Source of the DNA: DASSKA01 sp963839365
Lineage (GTDB): Bacteria > Actinomycetota > Actinomycetes > Propionibacteriales > Nocardioidaceae
DNA length: 64,000 nt
Direction: 5' to 3'
Assembly (NCBI GenBank): GCA_963839365.1
Contig: CAWIUT010000001.1
Coordinates: 1,240,001-1,304,000 of the forward strand
The position numbers and the translations under genes were made by a program. Of this stretch, positions 15,497 through 26,898 are shown in pieces (the first letter of the stretch is position 1; every line of letters starts with the position of its first letter). Under the pieces are notes generated by a model, which saw only the letters and a program-made list of their open reading frames with translations, did not search any database and was not told the origin of the DNA.

Positions 15497-17092
15497 TCAG
15501 CCCAGCATCCGGATGCTGGTCGGGACGACGTGGCCGAGGACGTCGAGCTCGGCGCCCTTGGTGAAGAACGGCAGCACGCTGTTGGCGAACGGGACCAAGT
15601 CGTTGTCCTTGAACAGGGCGCCCTCTGCGGCGAGCCAGTCGGGGCAGCTGGCGGCGCCGACCTTGCCCATCGCCTTCTTCACGTCGGCGTCGTAGGCGGC
15701 GTTGTGGATGCCGGAGATGTTGTTGCCGCCGTCCGCGACGCCCGGGCCGGAGAAGAACGGGACAGCCTGCTCGGGGGTGCTGATGTTGAGGGGCTCCCAG
15801 GCGATGTCCCAGTCGCCAGTGCCGAACATGGAGTTCACCATCCCGGTCTCGTCGAGCTGCTTGGCCTCGACCTCGACGCCGATTTTCTTCCAGGCCGCGA
15901 CCGCGAGCTCGGCGGCGGCGCTGCCGCCCGAGCCGAGCGACGAGTCGTAGAGGAAGGACAGAGACAGCCGGTGGCCGTCCTTGCTGCGGATGCCATCCGG
16001 GCCCTTCACCCAGCCGGCCTTGTCGAGCGCGGCCTCGGCGGCGGCGATATCGGTGCCCGGCACGTTGCCGTCCACCGACGACCCGGTGCAGGCCGGCGGC
16101 GCGGCCACGGCGAGCTGGGTGGCCGGGCCGCCCCGACCGGAGGTGATGACCTTCTGCAGCTGGGCCAGGTCGAGGGCCTGGGTGAGCGCAGCACGCACCG
16201 CCGGGTCGGCGGCGGCGTGGCCCTTGTTCTGGTTGTACCACTGCTCGCCGATGATCGCCTGGGCGTCGGTGTGGTCGACGTTGGCCGCCTTGAGACGGGC
16301 CGCGTCGGGGCCGTGGATCTGCGCGGCGTTCAGGACACCGGACAGCAGCTCGTTGGCGGCCGTGGTCTCGTTGGGGACGATCTTGACCTCGATGGTGGCC
16401 GGCATCCCTGTCGTGGCGGTCGTCGCGCCGTCCGGGCCCCAGGTGTAGCCCTTGCGAATGACGTAGGTGTAGTGGTCACCGGGCACGGCCGCCTTGAGGG
16501 TGTACGGTCCGGTGCCGTCGGTGCCCGCCTTGAGGATGGACCGGTCCTTCATGCCCGCCTCGCAGACCATCGGCAGGTTCGCGAACGAGTCCAGCACGAA
16601 CGGCGAGGGCGTGGCGAGGGTCACCGTGAGCGTGGCGCCGCTGGCCTTGGCGGTGGCGCCGGCCGGGACGAACACGCCCAGGAAGGGACTCTTGTTCTTC
16701 GGGTTCTCGACCCACGAGATGTTGTCGGCCGCGGTCTGCGCGGTGAACGGCGTACCGTCGGCGCAGGTGACGCCCTTCTTGATGTCGAAGGTGACGGTCT
16801 GGCCGTCCACCGTCCACTTCGAGGCCAGCTGCGACTGGACCTGCCCCTTGGCGTCGACCGAGACGAGGCTGTCGTAGGCGAACCGGCTGACCTGGAAGAG
16901 CGGGCTCGACGCGCTGGCCTGCGGGTCGAGCGCCCCCGGGTCCCCGGGGAGCGCCATCGTGAAGGTCTTGCCGTCGACGTAGTTGCCTCCGCTGGCGGTG
17001 GGGCTGCCGGAGGCTCCGCCACAGGCGGTGAGGCCGACAGCGACCACGGAGAGGGTCAGCACCAGGATGGCGCTCGAGCGGACTGGCCTCAT
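15497..17092 (-). CDS. Peptide ABC transporter substrate-binding lipoprotein
   Basis: 531 residues of the SBP_bac_5 (DppA/OppA) family. The lipobox LTAC puts the lipidated Cys at position 24. The mature protein has the family features FQVSRFAYDSLVSVDAKG and DGTPFTAQTAADNISWVENP. It would capture peptides outside the membrane for the DppBC/DF importer encoded just downstream. The ATG at 17092 has a GAGGA ribosome site. Confidence 0.9.
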   Translation of the reverse strand: MRPVRSSAILVLTLSVVAVGLTACGGASGSPTASGGNYVDGKTFTMALPGDPGALDPQASASSPLFQVSRFAYDSLVSVDAKGQVQSQLASKWTVDGQTVTFDIKKGVTCADGTPFTAQTAADNISWVENPKNKSPFLGVFVPAGATAKASGATLTVTLATPSPFVLDSFANLPMVCEAGMKDRSILKAGTDGTGPYTLKAAVPGDHYTYVIRKGYTWGPDGATTATTGMPATIEVKIVPNETTAANELLSGVLNAAQIHGPDAARLKAANVDHTDAQAIIGEQWYNQNKGHAAADPAVRAALTQALDLAQLQKVITSGRGGPATQLAVAAPPACTGSSVDGNVPGTDIAAAEAALDKAGWVKGPDGIRSKDGHRLSLSFLYDSSLGSGGSAAAELAVAAWKKIGVEVEAKQLDETGMVNSMFGTGDWDIAWEPLNISTPEQAVPFFSGPGVADGGNNISGIHNAAYDADVKKAMGKVGAASCPDWLAAEGALFKDNDLVPFANSVLPFFTKGAELDVLGHVVPTSIRMLG

Positions 17093-17138
17093 GGGTGTTC
17101 CTCTTTCTGCAGGGTGGGACGAACGGGTCGGAGCGGGG

Positions 17139-18569
17139 TCAGTGGGCGCGCGAGACGACGCGCCCGTAGTGGACGTACTTGGCCCTGCTCGAGCCGTCGG
17201 CGCCCTCCACGTCCCCGAGGAACGTGAAGATGACGTGCAGGCCACCGACGGACTCGACCGAGATGAGGGAGTCCCCTGTCAGGGGGATGAGCTGGAACCG
17301 TACGGGCTTCTCGCCGATCTCGGCGTGGATGTCCTTGGGCTCCCGGTCGAGCCAGACGCTGCCATCGGCGTCCTGGCTGACGGTGATGTCGTAGATCGTA
17401 TCGGCGTAGCGGCCGAGGTAGCGGGCGACGTCCAACGGCTCGGGCTCGGTCGGCGGCGTCGGGCGGGCGGGCAACCAGACGCCGGCGACGTCGGCGATCA
17501 GCCGGACGACCACGTCGGTGAAGAGCCCGAAGACGTCGCCGCCGTTGGTCAGCAGGGCGACCGCCACCCCGGCCTCCGGGACGACGCGGAGGAACGCCGC
17601 CTGCCCGATCGTGCCGCCGTCGTGGGCGACAACGGTGCCCTGCGGGCTGTCGAACAGCTCCCAGCCCAGGCCCCACGCGTCGCCCATGCCGGAGAGCAGC
17701 GGCAGGTCGACCTGCCGGGTCTGCATGGCCCGAACGGAATCGGCGCCAAGCACGCGGATGCCGTCGGGAGCGGTGCCGCCGTCAAGGTGCATCCGCACGA
17801 AGCCGAGCAGGTCGGTCGGGGTCATCGCGAGCATCGACCCGGCCGGCGCGTTCGACCGGGCGAGAGCCCAGGTCGACGCCGTCGTCATCTCGCCCTCGGT
17901 GCCCTCGCCGGGCAGGTGGCCGGTGGCGGCGCGATGGCGGATGGCCTCGTAGGGGCTCGGGCTGACGCGCTCCAGGCCGAGCGGCCTGGCAAGGTGCTCG
18001 ACGAGGACCTCGTCGTACGGCTGGCCGCGGAGCACCTCGACGATGCGGCCGAGCAGGACGAACGCCGTGTTGTTGTAGGAGAATGTCTCGCCCGGGGCGA
18101 AGAGCTGGGGCAAGTCGGTGAGGGTGGCGACGTACTTCTCCACGGCGTCCTCGCCGCGCCCGGTGTCGGTGAAGATGTCGCCCTCGAAGCCGGCCGTGTG
18201 GGTCAGCAGGTGGCGGGGCGTGAGGACCTTGGCGGCGTCCATGTCGCCGATGACCAGTTCGGGCAGGTAGTCGAGCAACGGCGCGTCGAGGTCCAGGAGG
18301 CCGTCGTCGACCAGCTGCATGACGAGGGTCGCCGTCCAGATCTTCGTGATCGAGCCGATCTGGAACACGGTGTCGATGTCGACGGGGACTCCGGTTGCCA
18401 GACTGGTGACGCCTGCGCACGCGGCAGCGACGATCTCGCCCCCGACGAGCACGGCGACGCTTGCGCCGGGGACATCGTGCGCCGCCAGGAGGCGCGCGAA
18501 GTTCTCCTCGAGCCAGCGGTCGACCGCCTCCGGCCCGATGGAGCCCGGCGAGCACTGGCTGTTCGACAT
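17139..18569 (-). CDS. Serine hydrolase, class C beta-lactamase fold (second copy)
   Basis: 476 residues. Motifs are IGSITK (Ser73, Lys76), SYNN and HDGGTIG. It shares the block TDTGRGEDAVEKYVA with the homologue at 10392-11813, so the two are paralogues that bracket the importer genes. No signal peptide is seen. It is the first gene of the leftward operon; the start at 18569 is favoured, though a GTG nine bases upstream is possible. Role inferred: peptide or amide hydrolysis on compounds brought in by the importer. Confidence 0.8.
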   Translation of the reverse strand: MSNSQCSPGSIGPEAVDRWLEENFARLLAAHDVPGASVAVLVGGEIVAAACAGVTSLATGVPVDIDTVFQIGSITKIWTATLVMQLVDDGLLDLDAPLLDYLPELVIGDMDAAKVLTPRHLLTHTAGFEGDIFTDTGRGEDAVEKYVATLTDLPQLFAPGETFSYNNTAFVLLGRIVEVLRGQPYDEVLVEHLARPLGLERVSPSPYEAIRHRAATGHLPGEGTEGEMTTASTWALARSNAPAGSMLAMTPTDLLGFVRMHLDGGTAPDGIRVLGADSVRAMQTRQVDLPLLSGMGDAWGLGWELFDSPQGTVVAHDGGTIGQAAFLRVVPEAGVAVALLTNGGDVFGLFTDVVVRLIADVAGVWLPARPTPPTEPEPLDVARYLGRYADTIYDITVSQDADGSVWLDREPKDIHAEIGEKPVRFQLIPLTGDSLISVESVGGLHVIFTFLGDVEGADGSSRAKYVHYGRVVSRAH

Positions 18570-18672
18570 GGCCGCCACGGTAGGTCGCGGCCCGGATCCC
18601 TGTACTCGTCCGGACGGACAGGGTGTTGCCGTCGTCGTTGTCCGATCTTCCAGTGAGAGCCTGGTGGCCGGG
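18570..18672. promoter_or_regulatory. Divergent promoter region between operon and D-aminoacylase
   Basis: About 100 bp separate the leftward operon from the rightward amidohydrolase. Both must start here, so promoters and a PucR-type operator are expected. No convincing -35/-10 pair or palindrome can be picked out by eye. Confidence 0.4.
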
Positions 18673-20157
18673 GTGTTGGATAGCAGGGTGCTGATTCTCC
18701 GCGGTGGGCGCGTGGTCGACCCGCGCTCCGGTTCCGAGCAGGTGGCCGACGTGGCAGTGGACGGCGGCACGGTCGTGGCCGTCGGTCCGTTGCTGCCCGA
18801 CGACGACGCGGCCGTCGTCGACGTCACCGGGCTGGTGGTCGGCCCCGGCTTCGTCGACCTGCACAGCCACGTTCACTCGATCGCCGGCCAGCGGCTGCAG
18901 GCACTCGACGGCGTGACCGCCACCCTCGACCTCGAGGCGGGCCTGATGCCGGTCGAGACGGCGTACGCCCGGGCGGCGGTCGACGGTCGGCCGCTGCACT
19001 ACGGCTTCTCGGCCTCGTGGGGCGACGCTCGGGCCGTCGCGCACCTCGGGATGACGCCGTCCGCCCACCTCAACGCGTCGCTCGCGATGCTTGGCAACCC
19101 CGAGTGGCAGAGGACGTCGACGACGGCCGAGCGCGGGACCTGGCTGCGGCTGCTCGAGTCCGAGCTCGAGTCCGGCGCCCTCGGCATAGGCGTACTCATG
19201 GGCTACGCCCCGCGCACGGACCCTGAGGAGTTCCTCGACGTCGCCCGGCTCGCCGCGCGCACCGGAACCGCGACGTTCACGCACGTGCGCGAGATCGTCG
19301 AGGCCGACCCGGCGACGCCGATCGACGGGTCCCTTGAGATCACGCGGGCCGCCGGCGAGACCGGCGCGGCCATGCACCACTGCCACGTCAACAGCACCTC
19401 CCGGCGCCACGTCGACCGGGTGCTCGGCCTGCTCGAGACCTCCCGCGCGAATGGCTCACGCGTCACCGTCGAGGCCTATCCGTACGGCGCCGGCAGCACT
19501 GCGATCGGCGCCTTCTTCCTCGCCCCCGAGCGGCTGCCGGCCTGGGGTCTCACGCCGTCGTCGATCTCGATGGTCGCGACCGGCGAGCGGATCGAGTCGA
19601 TGTCCCGGCTCACCGAGCTGCGCACCACCGACCCCGCCGCCGCCTGCGTGGTCCGGTTCCTCGACGAGGCCGACCCGGCCGATGACGCGATGCTTCAGCG
19701 GGCGCTGGCCTTCCCCGACGCGATCGTGGCCAGCGACGCCATGCCCGTCGAGTGGCTGGACGGCACGACGGACAGCCGCGAGTGGCCGCTGCCGGCGGGC
19801 GGCCAGACCCACCCCCGCACCGCGGGCACCTTCGCCCGCTCGCTGCGGCGGATGGTCGTCGAGACGGGGCTGTGGACGTGGGTCGAGGCGTTCCGACGCT
19901 GCTCCTACCTGCCCGCCCAGGTGGTCGCCGGTTTCGCGCCCGCGGCCGCGACCAAGGGCTGGCTGGGCGTCGGCGCCGACGCCGATCTCGTCGTGCTCGA
20001 CCCGTCGGCGATCAGCGACCGGGCGACGTACGTCGACCCCACTCGTCCCTCCGCCGGCGTCCAGCACCTGCTGGTGGACGGCACGTTCGTGGTTCGCGAC
20101 GGGGCACTCGACAGCGGCGCCTATCCGGGGCGCGCGATCCGCGGCGCGCTGCACTGA
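18673..20157 (+). CDS. N-acyl-D-amino acid deacylase-like amidohydrolase
   Basis: 494 residues of the amidohydrolase superfamily. The HxH metal motif is FVDLHSHVHS and the N-terminal frame is LILRGGRVVDPRSGSEQVAD. The C-terminal ending GWLGVGADADLVVLDP then FVVRDGAL is typical of D-aminoacylases. Such enzymes cleave N-acyl-D-amino acids, which fits the divergent D-amino-acid operon. No ATG is available near the start; GTG at 18673 is used, with GTG 18688 as alternative. The exact substrate is unknown. Confidence 0.8.
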   Translation: MLDSRVLILRGGRVVDPRSGSEQVADVAVDGGTVVAVGPLLPDDDAAVVDVTGLVVGPGFVDLHSHVHSIAGQRLQALDGVTATLDLEAGLMPVETAYARAAVDGRPLHYGFSASWGDARAVAHLGMTPSAHLNASLAMLGNPEWQRTSTTAERGTWLRLLESELESGALGIGVLMGYAPRTDPEEFLDVARLAARTGTATFTHVREIVEADPATPIDGSLEITRAAGETGAAMHHCHVNSTSRRHVDRVLGLLETSRANGSRVTVEAYPYGAGSTAIGAFFLAPERLPAWGLTPSSISMVATGERIESMSRLTELRTTDPAAACVVRFLDEADPADDAMLQRALAFPDAIVASDAMPVEWLDGTTDSREWPLPAGGQTHPRTAGTFARSLRRMVVETGLWTWVEAFRRCSYLPAQVVAGFAPAAATKGWLGVGADADLVVLDPSAISDRATYVDPTRPSAGVQHLLVDGTFVVRDGALDSGAYPGRAIRGALH

Positions 20158-20230
20158 GCTGCTTGTTGACCGGGCGTGGGGTGGCTCCCCTGCGAGCGTC
20201 ACTCCGCCGCGATCGCAGCCACTCGTTTGC

Positions 20231-20940
20231 CGGATCTGCTTGTTATGCCTGTGATCTTTCGGGACATTTCGACCAGCCGTTGTGGCTGCCTGTCGACGGA
20301 GCTGGAGGCGCCGAGATGTCCTGGTCCGATCCGTGTCTGATTCGTTCTCGCGGTCCGTCCGGCGAGCTGGTGGTGCGGCTTGGGGTGCCGTTGGTCGACG
20401 ACTACCTGGAGTTCCTGGAAGGTCGCTGTCGGCCGGACACGGTGTTGGCCGCGGCCTCGGACCTGCGGATCTTCTTCGGCGTGGTTGCCAAGCCGCCGAC
20501 GGAGGTCAAAGCGGCGGACGTGCTGGGGTTCATCACCGCCCAGCGCACCGGCCGCGCCAGCATCGTCGCGGTGCTCCCGGTCGACGAGTCCGCGGCCGCG
20601 GCGAGGGTCTCGACGAGCACGGTGGCGCGCCGGCCGTCGATCATCTCGGGGTTCTTCGCCTATCTGCAGGCCCGCGGCGACGTGACCGCGAACCCGGTGC
20701 CCCGCGGGCTACCGACCCGGCGGGAACGGTCCCGTCCCGGGCAGGGGGTGCCGCTGACCCGGCGAGTCCGGAGGCTGCCGCGGATCCTCACCCCGGCCGA
20801 GGTCGACGCGCTCACAAGCGCGCTGCGCACCCACCGAGACCGGGCGATGGTCGCGGCGATGGTGCTCGGTGGGCTGCGCCGCTGCGAGGTCCTGGGACTG
20901 CGGCTGGCCGACCTGCAGCCGGCGGAGCGGCGCGTGTTCA
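20231..20940. repeat. Long imperfect direct repeat, copy 1
   Basis: This segment (leader plus 5' two-thirds of a tyrosine recombinase gene) recurs at 22575-23280 in the same orientation. The leaders share GACATTTCGACCAGCCGTTG. Copy 2 carries several small indels. The pair encloses a truncated second recombinase and a membrane-protein gene. Confidence 0.8.
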
Positions 20941-21345
20941 TCGCCGAGGGCAAGGGCGGCCACCAGCGGCTGGTGCCGATCTCGGCGCGCTTCTTCGAGC
21001 ATCTGGCCGCCTATCTGGAGGGCGAGCGGCCCGCGGATGCCCATACCGAGCAGGTGTTCGTGGTGCTCAAGCGCCCCAGGCGCGGCAACCCGCTGACTGC
21101 GGCCGGGCTGGACGAGGTCCTCGACGGCGCCCGGGCAGGTGCGGGGTTGGCGCACGCGACCTGCCACGAGCTACGCCACACCTGCCTGACCCGGCTCCGG
21201 GAAAGCCGGGATGCCGCTGGAGGCGGTGCAAGCCCAGGCCGGGCACGCCTCTATCGAGTCCACCCGGATCTACCTGCACCTGGCCGAAGACTGGCTGGCC
21301 ACCCAGTACCGCAACGCCGCGCAGGTCCTCGACGCCCAGCGCTAC
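20316..21345 (+). pseudogene. Tyrosine recombinase, frameshifted
   Basis: Start at ATG 20316 (MSWSDPC). The frame carries a core-binding domain and catalytic Arg (GGLRRCEVLGL), Lys (EGKGGHQR) and HELRHT. It then shifts at the GAAAG run at 21201-21205. The continuation in the next frame gives AGHASIESTRIYLHLAEDW with the final His and Tyr. One extra A explains the break, so this is either a sequencing indel or a young pseudogene. Two recombinases in tandem resemble Tn554-like or recombinase-in-trio transposons. Confidence 0.75.
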
Positions 21346-21392
21346 GCAGCCGGCGGTGACCGGTGCCCCCGCCTGGGCTGGGCCGCAACGGG

Positions 21393-21935
21393 ATGGCCGC
21401 GCTGCCGTTGTGGCAGCAGCTGGAACCAGCGGTCCCGCAGGTCGTGGCCACCATGCGCCGCTACCTCGACCAGATCGCGTGCGTGCTCCGGCCCGGAAGC
21501 GTCACCGGGGCCGACCTGGCTCTGCGCTCGTTCGCCGGCTTCCTGCTCGAGACCGCTCCAGAGGTCACCAGCACCGCACAGGTGACCCGCGGCCACATCG
21601 AGGACTACAAGCCCTGGCTCGCGGCCCGGCCCGGACAGAACAAGGCCCGGGTCGCCACCGCCACGCTGGCGCACCGGCTCGGCACCCTGCGGATGTTCTT
21701 CGTCCGCATCGACGAGTGGGGCTGGGACGCCGCCCCGCCGCGGGTGCCGATGTTCCCCGGCGACCTGCCCCGCCAAGACCACCTGCTGCCCAAGGCACTC
21801 GACGACGCCGCGGCCGCGAAGCTGCTGCGCGCCGCCCAGGCGCAACCGCGCCTGCTGGTCCGGGTCACCGTCGAGGTGCTGCTGCGCACCGGGCTCCGCG
21901 TCGGGGAGTTCACCGCGCTACCCGCCGACGCCGGA
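21393..21935 (+). pseudogene. Second tandem tyrosine recombinase, 3'-truncated
   Basis: The frame from MAALPLWQQLEP carries a core-binding domain and the start of the catalytic domain up to TGLRVGEFTALPAD, which includes the catalytic Arg. The homology then stops and unrelated sequence follows. It overlaps the end of the first recombinase, as in multi-recombinase transposons. The C-terminal Lys, HxxR, His and Tyr are lost, so it cannot be active. Confidence 0.65.
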
Positions 21936-21965
21936 GGCCGACCGAAGGCGCTCGGCCGCCGCGCT

Positions 21966-22550
21966 TCAACGCGCAGCTCGGAGTCTCCTTGTAACCAAGG
22001 CGGCCAGGAGCAGCAGCCCCAGCGTCGCCTCAGTGCCGTAGGCGCGCCAATCCGATGCCCCCCACCGAAGATGGAGGAGCGGGAGTTCGACGTTCTGCAA
22101 GCCTTGGACTGCAACGAACTCGCCGACCAGCAGCACACCGAGCGCAGTGGCGAGCCAGGCGGTTCGAAGCCGGGCGCCAAGGAACCCAGAAACGGTCCCG
22201 CAGATCGGGCCGCTCATCAGACCGGCAGCAAACCAGACCCGGTTCGCCTCGAGCACGAACACAAACGAGTGGGCGGCTCCATGTACCTCGCCGAGGTGTC
22301 CGTACATCGTGGCTGTAAGGCCGATGTAGAACCCGACGAGCGCAACGATCGTCGCTGCCGTACCAAGCACCGCTCCGCGGACTGCCGAGCCTGCCCACCA
22401 CGCCGGTATCAGCGCAACAAACAGCCAGGGGGCGCTGAGATTGCCGAACGCTGCGCGAAGGCCGCCATCGTTGCCGTGTCCCAAGCCGGCCAAGAGCCCG
22501 AACACCAACGCCCCGGCGACCGGAAGGAGGAAGCGGCGGCGGATCGTCAT
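21966..22550 (-). CDS. Polytopic membrane protein (DUF6518-like)
   Basis: 194 residues with about six membrane-spanning segments, from FLLPVAGALVFGLLAGLGHG to LGLLLLAALVTRRLRA. It resembles the DUF6518 group of actinobacterial membrane proteins, whose function is unknown. It is opposite in strand to the recombinases around it. The gene sits between the truncated recombinase and the second repeat copy, so it may be cargo or the leftover of a rearrangement. Confidence 0.6.
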   Translation of the reverse strand: MTIRRRFLLPVAGALVFGLLAGLGHGNDGGLRAAFGNLSAPWLFVALIPAWWAGSAVRGAVLGTAATIVALVGFYIGLTATMYGHLGEVHGAAHSFVFVLEANRVWFAAGLMSGPICGTVSGFLGARLRTAWLATALGVLLVGEFVAVQGLQNVELPLLHLRWGASDWRAYGTEATLGLLLLAALVTRRLRAAR

Positions 22551-22574
22551 GGTCTGGATTATCCACAGAACGCA

Positions 22575-23280
22575 CGGATTTGCTTGTTATGCACGTGATC
22601 TTCCTGGACATTTCGACCAGCCGTTGTGGCTGCCTGTCGACGGAGCTGGAGGCCTCGAGATGTCCCTGTCCGATCCGTGCCTGATCCGTTCTCGTGGACC
22701 GTCCGGGGAGCCGGTGCTGCGTCTGGGGATGCCGCTGGTCGATGAGTACCTGGAGTTCTTGGAGGGCCGGTGCCGGCCGAACACGGTGCTGGCCGCCCCT
22801 ACGACCTGAAGGTGTTCTTCACCGTGGTCACCAAGCCCCGGCCGAGGTGGCACCCGCGGACGTGCTGGGCTTCATTACCGCCCAGCGCACCGGACGCGCG
22901 GGCGAACAAATACTCCAGGTGGCACCGTCGACGGACGACCCGGCCGGGGTGGCGACCAGCACGGTGGCGCGGCGGCTGTCGATCATCTCGGGCTTCTTCG
23001 CCTATCTGCAGGCCCGCGGCGAGATCACCGGCAACCCGGTGCCCCGCGGTCTGCCGACCCGGCGGGAGCGGTCCCGGCCGGGCAGGGGGTGCCGCTGACG
23101 AGGAGGACTCGTCGGCTGCCGCGGATCCTCACCCCGGCCGAGGTGGATGCGCTCACCGGCGCGCTGCGCACGCATCGGGACCGGGCGATGGTCGCGGCGA
23201 TGGTGCTCGGCGGGCTGCGTCGCAGCGAGGTCCTCGGACTGCGGCTGGAAGACCTCCGGGTTGCCGAACGCCGGGTGTTC
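22575..23280. repeat. Long imperfect direct repeat, copy 2
   Basis: Matches 20231-20940 with scattered substitutions and several small indels. The repeat stops at GTGTTC (23275-23280), beyond which the sequences are unrelated. Confidence 0.8.
22660..23280 (+). pseudogene. Degraded copy of the tyrosine recombinase
   Basis: It begins MSLSDPCLIRSRGPSGEPV, homologous to the recombinase at 20316. The frame breaks near 22795 (missing bases at GCCGCCCCTACG) and again near 23080. It ends at ERRVF without the Lys, HxxR, His and Tyr motifs. It is clearly inactive. Its downstream boundary abuts unrelated sequence, which suggests deletion of the 3' part. Confidence 0.8.
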
Positions 23281-23392
23281 GACCACGGTCGCCGCTCTCC
23301 AGTTCTACGCGGTGCTCCACGAAGGCGAGCAACGAAATGGCGAGGTTGACCGGGCCACCCTGCTCGGTAACCCGGATTCCGGCCGCTCGTAA

Positions 23393-23719
23393 CAACAGCC
23401 AACAGGATCGCCGCCGCTGCCCAAGCGGCAGCACGGCCTTGACTCCTAGTGACCACGAGGTCTTCCCGCAACAGTGTCAGGGTGGGTCGCCGCGGGCGCA
23501 CTTGGTAGAGACGGAAGTCCTGCTAGCCGTACAGGGCAGGTGCGTGAGCGAAAAACCTACGCAGGCACGGTGCACCACCGCGCACGGGCTCACGGTCGTG
23601 CGCCTGGGCTATGCGTTTCAACCCGCGGGCTTGAAGGCTCCCCTTGTTCACGGTGATCTCGACTCCACGGAATCCGCGATAGGCAAACCACCGTCGTTCC
23701 GCCCCGGATGGTCTCCCGG
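23393..23719. other. Gene-free stretch
   Basis: About 330 bp between the degraded recombinase and the acyl-CoA ligase. No convincing coding frame, tRNA or terminator can be seen. It may be remnant insertion-sequence DNA. Confidence 0.4.
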
Positions 23720-25333
<1,614 letters not shown>

Positions 25334-25463
25334 CGGTCCTCCGGCTCGCATCGAATCAGCGAGACGACGCTAGGGAGCGCGAACCGAGCCGGTCCATGCC
25401 GGAATCCGAAAAGTTCGGATCGACTCTTTCGTACAGTCTACGAACAACTCGTATGCTCCTGCC

Positions 25464-26768
25464 ATGGAGATGCCGACGTCGGAGCCCTCCGGAGGCGAGG
25501 TCCGGGTCCCCGACGAGGCGGTCCAGCTGGTGGTGGGGCGGATCTCCGGGCGGCTGCAGGAGGCCGCCCGGGGGATGGTCGAGCGGTACCGCGTCGAGAT
25601 CGTCGACTACCGGCTCGCGGACCAGGACCTGCTGCACCAGGACGTGTACGGCGTCTCCCTGGATGCGCTGCAGAAGACCGTCGAGGATCTCCAGACCGGC
25701 CGACGTCCGAAGTCGGCGGCCGAGTTCGAACACACCCGGCAGGGCGCCGCCCGGCGGGTTCACCAGGGCATGTCGCTGGAGTCGTTCCTGCACGCGGCGC
25801 GGCTGTGGGGCCGGGTGCTGTGGGAGACGGTGCTGTCCTGCACCGACCCCGACGTACCCGCCGAGCGGGAGGCCGCCCTGCTGATCGCCGGACAGCTGCT
25901 CGAGCACATGGACCTCCTCTCGACGGCGGCGGCCCAGGGCTACCTCGACGAGCTGCAGAACGTGTGGAGCGACCGCGAGATGGTGCGGCGCGACCTGCTC
26001 GACGCGCTGATCGCCGGCGAGGGCGAGTCCGAGCGCGTACGCCGGCTGGCCCACTCGCTGCGGGTGGCGCTCGCCGACCGGTACGCCGTGGTGATCGTCC
26101 GCGGGGACGAGCGCCCGGCCGAGGAGACGGCCGACCAGCCCCGCGAGATGCGGCTCGCGCTGCGGCGGATCGTCCACGAGGCGCGCAGCCAGCTGCGGCC
26201 GACGGCCGGGTCGCTGCTGGTCGGGATGCGCCACGGCGAGGTGGTCGCGCTCTACCCGCTCAGCGGCTCCGAGGAGAAGCCCGCGGTCCACGAGGCGTGC
26301 TGTGAGCTGTCCCGGGCCCTCGGCCAGCACCAGCGCGCCGCGGTGGGGATGAGCGCGGGTCATCAGGGGCTCGCCAGCCTGGCGGCCAGCTACGCCGAGG
26401 CGCGGGAGGCGGTCGAGATCGCGATGGGCACGGGCATCTTCGACCGAGCGGTGGCCTTCGACGAGGTGCTCATCGACTCGATCGTGCGCACCAGTCCGCA
26501 CGCCGACCGGATCCTCGACGACACGGTCGGGCCGTTGGTGCGCTACGACGCGGAGCGGCAGGCCGAGCTGGTCGCCACCCTGCGTGCCTACGTCGACGCC
26601 GGCTTCAACCTGACCAAGAGCGCCGAGCTGCTGCGGGTGCACCCCAACACCGTCGTCTACCGCCTGCGCCGCATCAAGGAGCTCTCGCACCGCGACCCGC
26701 ACTCGCCCGACGACCTGCTGCTGCTCTACCTCGGGCTGCGGCTGACCGACCTGAACTCACCCCGGTAG
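25464..26768 (+). CDS. PucR/CdaR-type transcriptional regulator
   Basis: 434 residues. An N-terminal ligand-binding-like domain (about 15-170) is followed by a GGDEF-like domain (about 190-330). The C-terminal PucR helix-turn-helix ends LLRVHPNTVVYRLRRIKEL (about 389-407). It is divergent from the acyl-CoA ligase and 130 bp upstream of the BCAA-type transporter, so it probably controls both. It lacks the PucR N-terminal sensor seen in the 5621-7258 protein and is closer to the CdaR arrangement. Confidence 0.85.
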   Translation: MEMPTSEPSGGEVRVPDEAVQLVVGRISGRLQEAARGMVERYRVEIVDYRLADQDLLHQDVYGVSLDALQKTVEDLQTGRRPKSAAEFEHTRQGAARRVHQGMSLESFLHAARLWGRVLWETVLSCTDPDVPAEREAALLIAGQLLEHMDLLSTAAAQGYLDELQNVWSDREMVRRDLLDALIAGEGESERVRRLAHSLRVALADRYAVVIVRGDERPAEETADQPREMRLALRRIVHEARSQLRPTAGSLLVGMRHGEVVALYPLSGSEEKPAVHEACCELSRALGQHQRAAVGMSAGHQGLASLAASYAEAREAVEIAMGTGIFDRAVAFDEVLIDSIVRTSPHADRILDDTVGPLVRYDAERQAELVATLRAYVDAGFNLTKSAELLRVHPNTVVYRLRRIKELSHRDPHSPDDLLLLYLGLRLTDLNSPR

Positions 26769-26898
26769 CGCGCCCGCTTTCGTACGTTCCGACAACTCGA
26801 GGCTTCTCAACTCCTCGGATTCGCGCATTACCGCCACCCGGTTCCATTCCTAGCATTTCCAACCACTGTGCTCGTCGTCACACCCCAGGAGATGCCAA

